Shown piece after piece: positions 54,392 to 64,000 of a stretch of DNA of 64,000 nt. The notes beneath the pieces are model-generated. The model was given only the letters and a program-made list of their open reading frames with translations. It had not been told where the DNA came from and made no database searches. Numbering within the stretch: position 1 is the first letter of the stretch; the number at the start of each line of letters is the position of its first letter. Origin of the DNA: Puccinia triticina (taxonomy: Eukaryota > Basidiomycota > Pucciniomycetes > Pucciniales > Pucciniaceae); NCBI RefSeq assembly GCF_026914185.1, contig NC_070568.1, positions 6,221,501-6,285,500 of the forward strand, given 5' to 3'. A program made the position numbers and the translations under genes.

Positions 54392-55418
54392 ATGAGCGAC
54401 GAACACGATGAAGGATCGTACATAGACGAAGACGAGGAGGAAGAGGAAGGAATGACGAGCTCGGAGTTCCAGGCGAGCTCTTATCTACGGTTCGGCGAGC
54501 CGATGCGAGCCGGAGAAGATATGATCGTGAGCGACGAGCCCGCAGAGGGGGTCGGTCGGGAGGAGGGGACGAGGGAGATGTCGGAGTTCGGCGAGGAGGA
54601 GCTGGACAGTTTGGCGGAGGCGTCTGAGGACGAGGTGGTCCGGCGGGCGCTGGACATCCTCGGCCTGGACGCCGACGGCCGGGTCTTGCCGCTCTCGGCC
54701 GACCAGGAGCTGCTCCTCCAGTCCCTCTGGGCCAAGCCTGGCGCTACCGACCTCCGCTCCGGCCTCGCCCCGGCCTCCGCCAAACCGCTCGACCCCGACT
54801 CGGCGCTGGCCCCTCCCTGGCTCCGCAGCCTCCGCCACTCCGTCCTCTTCACGCCCCCCTCAGACCCTCAGGAGGAAGAACACCTGGTCAACGCGATCAA
54901 GAAGAATCTCGGCTCGATCGTCAACAACCTTTCTGAAGACCAGTTGAGTGTTTTTTCTTTTACATGTTCATCATCATCATGTTTGCTCACCTCCTGCTGC
55001 TCTCTCCTACCACAGATGGCGATATCCGCCTCCGCCGTCCTTCTTACCCTCGACGAGCTGTTCGGCGACTCGTGCGAATCTCGAAGGCCTCGAAGGCGGC
55101 CATTCGACGAGCCACGAACACGAAGCCTACCTGCAACGGGAGTTCAACCCTCTCTCCCTCGTCTCCTCGCTCCCGGGCGATGCGCTCTCCGAGTTGGCCC
55201 AGCCGCCGCGCCAGCTCTGGCTGGGGGAGGATGAGGACGACGGGCTGGACTCCGAGGCCAGCCTGATCGACCTCCTCAACGCCTCTCCCGCCCTCCCCGA
55301 TTCTGCAAACCACTCCCATCTCTCCCCCACTTGGCCTGTCCCCCGCCGCTCAAACACGCGACATGCCCAGAGTAGCTCCTTGGCTAAGCAAGTCAGCCGC
55401 TTGGGGATGACTGAATAA
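54392..55418 (+). CDS. Acidic protein of unknown function (two exons)
   Basis: The ATG at 54392 gives MSDEHDEGSYIDEDEEEEEG and a strongly acidic N-terminal 80 residues. A helical segment follows (VVRRALDILGLDADGRVLPL, then HLVNAIKKNLGSIVNNLSED). The intron at 54943-55015 has donor GTTGAG, which keeps the frame that continues through HSTSHEHEAYLQREFNPLSL and LDSEASLIDLLNASPALP to the stop at 55416-55418. The alternative frame at the exon 2 start (MAISASAVLLTLDELFGD) is also protein-like, so the splice phase is not certain. GC content is clearly higher than in the neighbouring DNA. No family is recognised. Confidence 0.6.
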
Positions 55419-57441
55419 TAATCTTGACCCACATAAGACACTGTAATTATGTATCCCTCTTGGTCCTCAACAAGAACTGTACCACATGTTTCAACAAGTA
55501 AAAATACACCAGAGAGAAGTTATACTGAAAAAGAGTCACTTGGCCTGGTTTTGCTCGGAAAACTAGTGATTCAAAGCTCAAGCCAAAATTGGGTAGGCCC
55601 CGTTTCGTTTGGGACCAGTGGTGACATAGACATAACGGCGTGTGGACAACAGGGCATGGAAGGCGCGGATGTCGAGTGCTGGATTGTTCCGAGAAATAAG
55701 CAAGAGTGGTATGTATTGCTAATTCCAGCACTGTGCAATATTTACTCACGCCCCCAACAAAGCATACTTGAGTTTGATTCCGTCTAAAAAGTGACTGAGT
55801 AGACTCAGTCCCTCTGGGGCTGGCTGAGGTTGAGTTAAAGAGTGCATTTCTCTTCCCCAGCAACTCAACAGACCGGCTGCAGCCTCCACTGCATCTGCAA
55901 GTCCTCCATCGGCCTTGCCAGGACGGCGATCCCGGCCTGGGCGGGTGAGCTTGGACTTGCCTCCCCGCTCGGCTCGGTCACCGGCTGGCTCGAGCCGATT
56001 GCAGGCTTCCTCTGCTCGAATCCACGCTAGCCCTCGTCGAGTCCGGGCTATCTCTCGCGGCCCACAAGCTAACTCTCGGCGATCATTCCCTCCGTCTCTG
56101 GCCCCGTTAGCGGTGCCGACGACCTCAGCCGCGCCATCGCCTCCTCGCCGCCACAACATCTCCTTCCCTGAGTCGGCATCAACATACCGCCTTCCAATTC
56201 CCCTTCTCCACCGCCCTCGCCATTGGCATATCGCTCTTCTTCGATCTCACCCACAGGCACGCACCGCCGTGCCTTCTCCATTGGTTCCCCGCCAGGCCCC
56301 CTTGTGCGCTCTCCAACTGCATCCCCGGCACGCACGGTCGTGCCCTCTCGTCTGATTTCCCCGGCACGCACTGTCGTGCCTTCTCCTCGGCTTTCCCCGG
56401 CACGCACTGCCGTGCCTTCTGCAGCGGTTGCCCCGGCACGGACTGTCGTACCCGCTCAGCCACCGGCTGCGAATGTTGAGCAGACGTCATCTCGGCAAAT
56501 TGCGCTTGAACCCAGCACCAACCGGGCCGAGGAGGAGAGTGGTCAGAATGCAGCGCGAAGCACCTCGGATGCCGCGAGCCGCTCGGGCTGCCAAACCCGA
56601 TCGAAGCGGCGAAGAGAAGCCGGAGCCCCCCCGGGCCCTGCCATCAAGCGTCTTGAGGCTGCCCGCCCAGCAGCGAAGGGGTGAGGGAAAACCACAGTGA
56701 AAGGACAGCCGAAGAGGCGAGCCGCTGTGGATGAGGCTCCGGGAAGCAGCCCAATTAAGGCCAAGCAGGAGTAAAAGAATTGGTACAACTGAAAGTGTTT
56801 ATTGCTTGTTAGAGCTGTAACTACAAGTGCCTAAGTAATAAGTTGTAATAGAGCTAAGGCTGAATATACCTGAAAGCAGAACAAGGGCTGCCCGGGCTGC
56901 TGGGCTGATTGGGGGTGTTTTGGTTTTAAACGAGGAAAGGAAAGTGGTGAAGATGGGATGTCCGGCGATCCAAGCGAGATATGCGATCCTGTGCAACCAG
57001 CATTGATCCTCACTTATTCAGCTTTCTTTCCTTTCTTGGTTGGTTGTTCTGCTGCTAGACTCACGGGTGTGGGCCGGCTATCTGAATAGCTTGGTTTTGT
57101 TCTGACGGAATAAGTCCGCTGGGTCTTGAGCTGCTTAACAAACAAGGTTCGTCTGAGTTAGCTTGGAGCTTATTTCTATGTTTTGATGGAGAAATCCACT
57201 GGGCTTACGGGTAGCTGTTGCTTCCGTGATCCTGTTGAGCAGGTCTGAGTTGGTCTGGGGTCCAAGACGTTCCGCGAGCGTTCTTTAACAAAAGAAGGTT
57301 CAGTCAGTCTCTGTAGAAGATCTGCTATCACCTGGCTCGGGACGTACAAGGTTTTGGAGCTTGTTTGCTCTTCTTGCTGGGCTTTGATCTTTAGAGTTCT
57401 CTCTGATTCTGCTTGCGCAATCGACGGAGCGATATGCTTTA
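55419..57441. other. Stretch with a low-complexity Pro/Arg/Ser-rich coding candidate
   Basis: From about 55915 to 56684 the plus strand is open in two overlapping frames. 55915-56355 reads SRPGRVSLDLPPRSARSPAG; 56223-56684 contains five near-repeats of SPARTVVPS and a basic QTRSKRRREAG. A frameshift or small intron near 56200 could join them. A disordered protein is possible, as is a retroelement gag-like remnant. The rest shows no gene. Confidence 0.35.
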
Positions 57442-59038
57442 GGCCTCGTTTGGCACCGATATAATCAGTGAAATAATCACGAGCAATATAATCTATGACA
57501 TGCTGATTATTACACCCAAAATAAAAATTAAATTAATATATCGCTAGCGTTTGTCAGTACATGCGGAATAATTATTATGTACACTTCACCACGGTCCGAC
57601 GCAGATTGTACACCTTTGGGATGACCATTCCAAAAAGTCATCCCTGCCAGGAACTTCTCCCTCTCGATGACCACTCAACCGGTCGTCGAAAACAAAAACA
57701 GGAAACTTGACCTCTTTAAGTTGGTCTCTGGTGGATTTCACCCTTTCAATGACCGGTCAACCGGTCATCAAAAGGTTGAAGTCCTCTTGATTGATCTCAA
57801 TGACCAGTCAAAGAGATCAACCGGTTGATCTCTGTGACCGGTCAAACAAGCCATCAAGAGGCTTTGGGATGGTCTGTTCAAACCGTCATCCAGAGGAGCC
57901 CAACCTCTCAATGACCGGTTGAATGTTCATCAAGAAGGAATATACAACACCTGGATGACTTGTGTGACCCGTCATCCATTAGAAGGTGTATGTATCCTCC
58001 TTCTCAATGACCGGTGTGGTGGTCTAAATGGTAGTCAGCTTCAGATCCAAACTTCAAGATTAATCCTCAAGACCTCAAGACTTCCAATCTCTCAAGATTC
58101 ACTCTGCAATACTCAAGACTCAGAGTCCATCTCCACCTCTCCTCATTTTAACCTCCTCAATTCTTTTCCCTTCTCCCCTACTCCTTTCCCTTTCTTGGTC
58201 CTAACACAGAATTCTGTGGGTTTATTTATGATTTGTCTTTGTGTCGTTTCTTTCATCTTTTTCTCTTCTTTCTTACCTCTTGGTTGTTCTCATGCAGTTC
58301 TCCTTTTTGTTTGATTCATCCTTGTGTCTGGTTGTGTTTTGTTCCTGTTCCTGTTCCTGTTTCATTTTTGTGTTGTGTTTTCTTTTTTTTCCTCTCTCTG
58401 TTGTCTTTTGTGGGTGTGCGCGCACGGCGCGCAAGGAGATGATGACATGCTTGTGACAGGCCTCCAGGAATCCAAGTTCCCAGCGAACTTGGAGGACAGG
58501 AGGCCATAGCATCCTGTTCTGATCCAAGTCAGGGCTTATTGATAATATTGATCTTTTTCCGAGTCCCATCCCAGAGTTCATCAAAACAACAAGAATCCTT
58601 TCCTCAAATCCCTTCTCAACAACACAACCGCCGCCAAGGATCCAAACCCCGGCGAAACATCTCAAAACCACTTCCCCAAACGCTATCAACCCGAATCCCT
58701 ACGGCTCATCCAGACCATCCGTGAGGGCAGCTCCCAGAGCACCTTTTCCCCTCCCAGCGCTGCCGCCGGCCTAGCACCGAGCGGAGCTCCATACCGGTTG
58801 ACTGGTCATTGAGATCATCGAGAGGTGGTGTACACATTGAGCACCGGTCAATCCTCTCCATGACCGGTGGAGAGGGTGTATGATATGTATGTGTGTGCCG
58901 GGTCTGGGCTGCCGATATATCAAGGGGTAGTAATGTAATTACAGGAAATTGGATATATCGCTCCGCCAAACACCATCGGTATTTCACCAATATAATCTGT
59001 GAAATATATTGCTGATTATATTGGTGCCAAACAGGGCC
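57442..59038. mobile_element. PIF/Harbinger-like non-autonomous element with subterminal motif arrays, 1597 bp
   Basis: The ends are GGCCTCGTTTGGCACCGATA and, in reverse, GGCCCTGTTTGGCACCAATA, continuing into ATAATC. The flanks are TTA on both sides (57439-57441, 59039-59041). Termini starting GGCC and a TTA duplication fit PIF/Harbinger. Near the left end (57620-58020) and the right end (58785-58880) there are many copies of ATGACCGGT, some as the palindrome TGACCGGTCA. No transposase frame is seen. Confidence 0.75.
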
Positions 59039-59041
59039 TTA

Positions 59042-61114
59042 GCTGACTGTGCCTGGGTTAGGTCTTGGACTGGGTTGCGAAAGGGCTTACCTTTCTTTGC
59101 AACTGGGTCTATGTTTTGGCTTAGGCGCGCTAGCTTCCTCGCAGGCTGCTGCAACGCTTTGTCTGTATTCCTACAAGGAGAAGGAAGTCGCCCGCCGGCA
59201 ATCAAAGGTGAAGGGAAAAGCTCCAGCCAAACGGCAGACAAAGAAGAGCCCAGCTGTCAATCCAGCTCCCCCGCACGCAGCCAGCACCAGTTGGCCTGGG
59301 AAGCCCACAGAGGCCCGTACGAAGGACACGCGGCTCAGCCAGCGTTGTTGAGACACATATATGCTTATATTTAGTACATTGTATGCTTCAACCAAACACG
59401 GCCATTCTTGTGTTTAGTCTACACTAGATTGGCGCCTGGAGTTTGATCCTTAGTGAATCAGAACAATATTTTCTCACTCCCAAAGTGTCACTTGCCTGTC
59501 AGCAGTGAGCTTTGGTTTTTTTCCCTTGTCCCTTGAAACAAGCGTTGGGTTGGCGTAAGGCGGGCCGTCCGGCAGGCAGAGAAGGCAAGCAGAAAGCCGC
59601 CACCAACATGAAGAAGACTGAGGCCGAACCTGCATGCAGGCCAAGGACCAGTTGGGCGGCGGACAGCACTGGAAACGGGGGTTGGATCTCACCTCCTTTG
59701 GAGCACTTCACCCAATCTAACCCTGTCAAAGAATATGGAGGATAAATACAACCTGAGAGCATCCGCATCCGTTGCTAAGTTAGTCTGGACTAACTAGCTT
59801 GGATTACAGTTGCAGTAAGCTAATCCAAGTGGCCGAACGCATTGGTGTACACAGCGGGGGTACTTCCTGCCACACCTGTTCGTGGAACCAACGACAGGAG
59901 GGTAATCCGTAGGACCAACAAGGATTGGCTCGGTAGCCCCTTGGTAAGCCCGTCGGTTCCACAAAACGCTTTTTTTCCACGTGGAACCAATGGGGTTCAC
60001 ACTTTTCCCCGTCGGTTCCACGATGTGCCTTCCTGGCACGCGTGGAGACCACATCAGCTTGTTGCTCATGTCGGTTCCACAGCATTTTTTTTTTTTACTT
60101 CCAGCCAGGACCACCACAGGCTGCTCCTGAGGTTTTGAAAGTCCAAGAATGCTGGATTTTTAAGAGAGGAAAAAAAAATTGAAAAAAAAACTTAACAAAA
60201 AAACCAATTGCAAACCATCGTTTGGGGGGTTCATCATGCGTAAAGCGCTACCCTCAACAATGTGACACTACGGGCAAATAGGTGTCATTGCGGCCCACAG
60301 CGTCACCTGACGTTGCATTTGGGATTGCGGCCGCAGTGACTGTGCCTACTTGCGCAGTCACGTGGGCTTGCAACAACAGGGTGATGCTGCATCCCGCAGC
60401 GACAGCTACATGCCTGTAGCGTGAAATGGTCGAGTTGTGTGCACCTGTGGACCTTGTAATACATACCCTGTAGCCTAGCTCAGACGCACAGCTGAGCTAA
60501 GCTAGAGGGCTATCCCCCGCTTCATTTTGCCAACCGCGCGGACCACTTGACCTCACAGCCTCCCGGCCCACTTTCCCCCCCAAGTCCACTCATCCACCAC
60601 TTATGTAGACACTGTGTCACTGATGTTCCTGCTTCAATCTCACCATTGGGAACTCCATCTCCTCTCCACCCATCCAATACAAGCCATCTCCATCCCCACC
60701 GCGTCCCACCTGAGCCCAGAATAATTCAATATGAGTGGGTACCTCAATCTGTCTATTGAGATCAAAGAACATTCAAAAGGCACCTTTCACCTCCTTTTCT
60801 TGACCAATTGGAATCAAAATCTTCCCAAAGCTTAGTTCATTATAATTGCTTCCGAGTATTATCTGCACTCTGTTCAGCAATGAAACACTCTAAATTGTGT
60901 TGAAGTGTCCTGCAAGGTGTGACATACAAAAAATAGAAAGTGGTGTAACGGAAAAAAAAGAAGATTGATGCAGTGAGAGGCCAATTGAGAAAATACATCA
61001 ATGAAAAAGGACCAATGGTAAAGGATTGATGAAGAAAAAAATCAACAAAGAAAAGGGTTGATGAAGGGAAAAGGTAAAAAAATATATAAAGAAATAAATT
61101 GTTTTTGATCCCCG
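59042..61114. other. Intergenic, repeat-rich; no gene seen
   Basis: At 59850-60090 GTCGGTTCCAC and its inverse GTGGAACC occur repeatedly, suggesting a decayed palindromic element. Frames at 59009-59374 and 59512-59745 are Lys/Ala-rich and short. Poly-A/T runs are at 60165-60200. No gene is supported. Confidence 0.4.
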
Positions 61115-64000
61115 CTAGTTGGCTGCTGTACCCCCTGTGTCATTGTTATTTCCCTTCATCAAATTCACATCACCGTCCTCTGCCTCCTCTCCATCCTCAG
61201 CATTGTCCAGAAATGCTTGTTCTTGAAGTGCCTCATCAGCCTTGTCACCCACAGGCGGCACGTCATCAGAAGTCAAGTTATCTAAACCCATATTTGTGCC
61301 AAGGGATCAAACTAAGTCAAACCATGCATGTGAGCTACCTGGCAAGCGGCTCTTGCCCCACAGCCAGTCAACATCCTTCACCCATACACGCATCAATTCT
61401 TCATGTTCTGAAAGCTGCATAAGCAACTCACACATGAGCACTTGTTGCCCGCTTTGAGTATCAAAAGTGCCAACTCGTGCTGGTGTAACTACCTCATTAG
61501 AACCAGGTGGAAGATTTTCTGCAGAAAAAGGACCATCAGTACTAGTTAAAACAACCAAAAAATTCAGGCCTACGTATTCGGGTTGCAAGATCCAGAAGCA
61601 AGTTATGGTATTCCACTGCCCATGTCATTGCCCGGCCTAATTCTTGGGCAATGAGATCCAGCTCCTCTTCTGCTCGATCAACCATTAGAGATGCCCTTAT
61701 CCCAACCCGCACGTCCAACGAAATGGCCCAAGGGGCCTGCAAATGATAAAAGTGTGCCTCGCTCCAAAAGGCATCATCCAGCTCCATGCTGACAAACAAA
61801 TCCCAGGTTAGGAGTTGATATGATGGATCGGCCAACACATTTGGGTCAAATTTCATCAGGTACAATCTGTTCTGCTTGTTGAACTTTGCAATCAGTTTAA
61901 CAACTGTGCCTTTCCGTTTTTTGATAGACTCAAATATTTTTTCCTTCAACTTTGTCCTGATGCGTCTGCCTCATGTACGTGATTCTATAATGGGCTGTTG
62001 AACCCCCATTATCTCAACAGCTTTCGCGTATAAAGATCGTTTAACACCCCAAACTAGAAGCTTCATTTTCTCTTTTTCAACTGCAAGACAATATCAACCT
62101 CCATGTGGAATGTTTTTTGAATGTATCAGGGAGCAGAAAGACTTACCATTGGTGCCCAACCCAGCATACTCTATCCCCAACTGATTGGCCAGTTCCTGCT
62201 GAGACAACTCGGCTTTGTTTATATCATCAGCCAAGCGATCTATGGCATTGGCTTGGAGGGCCCACCGTGCATTCTGTACCACTTCACTGGATGGTTGCAA
62301 ACACATAACAGCAATCAAGTCAGTTTTTGGATGTGCGGTGTTTGATATAGTTACCTACCAGAGCTTTCTCAGGGCCTCTTCTTTTTCCAACAGTTTGTTG
62401 AGGTTCTCTCGACGCTCTGAGTCCTCATCAGATAGCTGCTTTAGGTGGTTAACTTGATTTTCCCATTGAGTCTTAAAGAACTCTTGAGTATAGTTGAAAC
62501 TACCATTTTCATTGAATGGGTTTGGCAGTTGTATCAAACAATTCAGGTGCTCTTTAGCCGCCCGCCTTGCAAGTTTTGCAGCATCAAACTTTTTCCGAAG
62601 CCACAAAACTAGTTTAAACAGCAAGAAAAACAGGTAAACATAACGTGATTTTACAGTAAATTTTACACATCGCTTACTCAACGATATTAGCCCCTCTGCG
62701 TTGTGAAACTGACAAAGATGAGAAAGAGCGCCAAAGCCATGGTTGCGGGAAGAATAGCGTAATTTTTGTATTATCGGAGATAGAGATGACCAGAGTCGTT
62801 CACAACCTTCACCATCTGACAATCCCCAACCCTTTTTAAATCGGGGATTATACTCTACCTGGCATTTCCATTCATGAACGTATGCATGGAATACTGAAGT
62901 CCCAAAGTTTACCTGTTCCTTTTTGTGCGGAAATGCAAAATAATCCCGCTAGATAAAGGCTGTGAATGAGTTCCAGTACCAAGTCAGAAATAATTACAGA
63001 GAAAGGCCTACAAGTTTGAGAAACTTGTGCAATGAGCAACCTATGTCGTAAAGCACACCCACCGGTCAATTGGAGTCGATATCCTCAAAGAGTTGCTTCA
63101 AAATTGCTACCGGAAAAGACCTTTGTTCCTCGCTTTTTTGGATGTTAGCAAGAGAAACAACCTGGTCATGGCGGCAACAACACCCCATCAGGCCGGTATC
63201 GTCACAACCTTTCCACGTCGATTCACTCCGCTGATCATTTGCCGCCTTGTGTGACGTGGAGCATGGATCTGACTTGATTCACTGTAATCAGCATTGGGAG
63301 GAGGCTATGTTATGTTATTTTATGTGAAAGGTTTATTTACAACATCGGGTCTGCCAAGGTTTTCAATCTCACTCCACATTTTCTCGACAGATTCTGGTTC
63401 CAAGAAGATTGGTGGTATTACCAATGGAATTGCTTGCCCACCAGCTTTTGCATGACACCTGTGCTGAAAATTTCCATCTAAGCAGATGATGAGCGAGTTC
63501 TTGAGAGATGATCGAGATGCATATGAGTCGTTCTCCGGTGTTGGCCCAAAGCACCCGGGACAGGAGGATCTTGCAAGGACCTGTGTTTTTGTAAGCTGAA
63601 GGGCAGTGTTGACCAAATTGTTGGTTTTCTGGAGCATGTGACGAAAGGTGTTCACCGCCGCTGAGAAAGGTTTACGCATCTCTCGCCGCTAATGATGTTA
63701 TCCGCCAGATAATTATGAGAATCCAGTGCAAAGAGGAGTAAATGAAAATTACTTGCCTTGGTGCGTTCCTCATTAAGCAACCTTTCGGATCTTTCCTCAA
63801 GCCAACCTGCTAGCATTTCAGTAAACGGCAATATGGCAACGTTACACCACTGCCATGCTAAGTTGTGAAACTGCAACAGGCAAATAGAAAAGGCTGTCTG
63901 TGGCTGGACCGGCGAGCTGCCCATGTAGCCAGTTTCAAGCAATCTGACCGCATCCGGAAGACACTTGCAGAACTTTTGTCTGATTTGCTTCTGCCCTATT
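61115..64000 (-). pseudogene. KDZ-type transposase (CxC/KDZ family), decayed, N-terminus beyond window
   Basis: At the right edge the CxC-type block reads FCKCLPDAVRLLETGYMGS and SICLLQFHNLAWQWC. Then SSCPGCFG and CLDGNFQHRCH follow, with AANDQRSESTWKGCDDTGLM and GCCCRHDQ next. PVGVLYDIGC and GLSDGEGCERLWSSLSP, then LRYSSRNHGFG, complete the core; helical C-terminal exons end near 61115. These are signature motifs of Kyakuja-Dileera-Zisupton transposases. An in-frame TGA at 63066-63068 precedes PVGVLYDIGC, where a CGA-to-TGA change would explain it; another possible stop lies near 61300. At least six introns are implied. The element's ends are not in view. Confidence 0.82.

Overview
The window looks like nuclear DNA of a basidiomycete, most probably a rust fungus (Pucciniales). 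Genes carry short GT-AG introns of about 50-130 nt. Housekeeping proteins are of fungal type (Gtr1/RagA, Cwc25, Tfb4, Sft2, BAP31/Yet3-like). Between the genes lie long AT-rich stretches packed with transposon debris, including a KDZ transposase relic, together with F-box and small secreted Cys-rich or Gly-rich proteins. The genus is inference; no rRNA or species marker is present.

Layout. 1-245: end of a TAGCG-rich inverted-repeat element. 1618-2867 (-): secreted Gly-rich protein. 3995-6935: a ~740-bp non-autonomous element carrying two younger insertions (a solo LTR and a CACTA-like element). 8681-8782: initiator tRNA-Met with an intron, next to cwc25 (8898-10705, -). 11900-13740: an unidentified multi-exon gene, then gtr1 (13738-15382, -), divergent from a coiled-coil gene (15621-17105, +). 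18128-24686: a 6.56-kb two-gene DNA transposon. 24701-25405: a hAT-type element inserted beside its right border. 27231-27689 (+): secreted Cys-rich protein, a candidate effector. 29060-31198: TAGCG elements, a MITE and a near-perfect hairpin. 33566-39052: a compact gene island (sft2, tfb4, BAP31-like, small mitochondrial protein). 39361-44182: several TIR elements. 44242-45567 (-): intact F-box protein. 46788-48722: more copies of the 9-bp-TSD family. 52592-53748: RING-H2 gene with repeat expansion and a frame problem. 54392-55418: acidic unknown protein. 57442-59038: PIF/Harbinger-like element with TGACCGGTCA arrays. 61115-64000 (-): decayed KDZ transposase running off the edge.

The main discovery candidate is the 18128-24686 element. 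A RecQ-like helicase gene (+) and a DUF6589-like gene (-) lie tail to tail, overlapping by 12 bp. They sit between inverted termini beginning CTAACTTAAC and an exact 9-bp target duplication, CCCTTGGCT. The same termini and 9-bp duplications define ~740-bp and ~78-bp derivatives elsewhere in the window, so the pair appears to be the coding core of an active or recently active transposon family. The DUF6589 reading frame is intact here (901 codons over four exons). The helicase has a nonsense codon and a probable frameshift.

All gene models were assembled by eye from frames and splice signals. Family names come from recalled motifs, not from searches.
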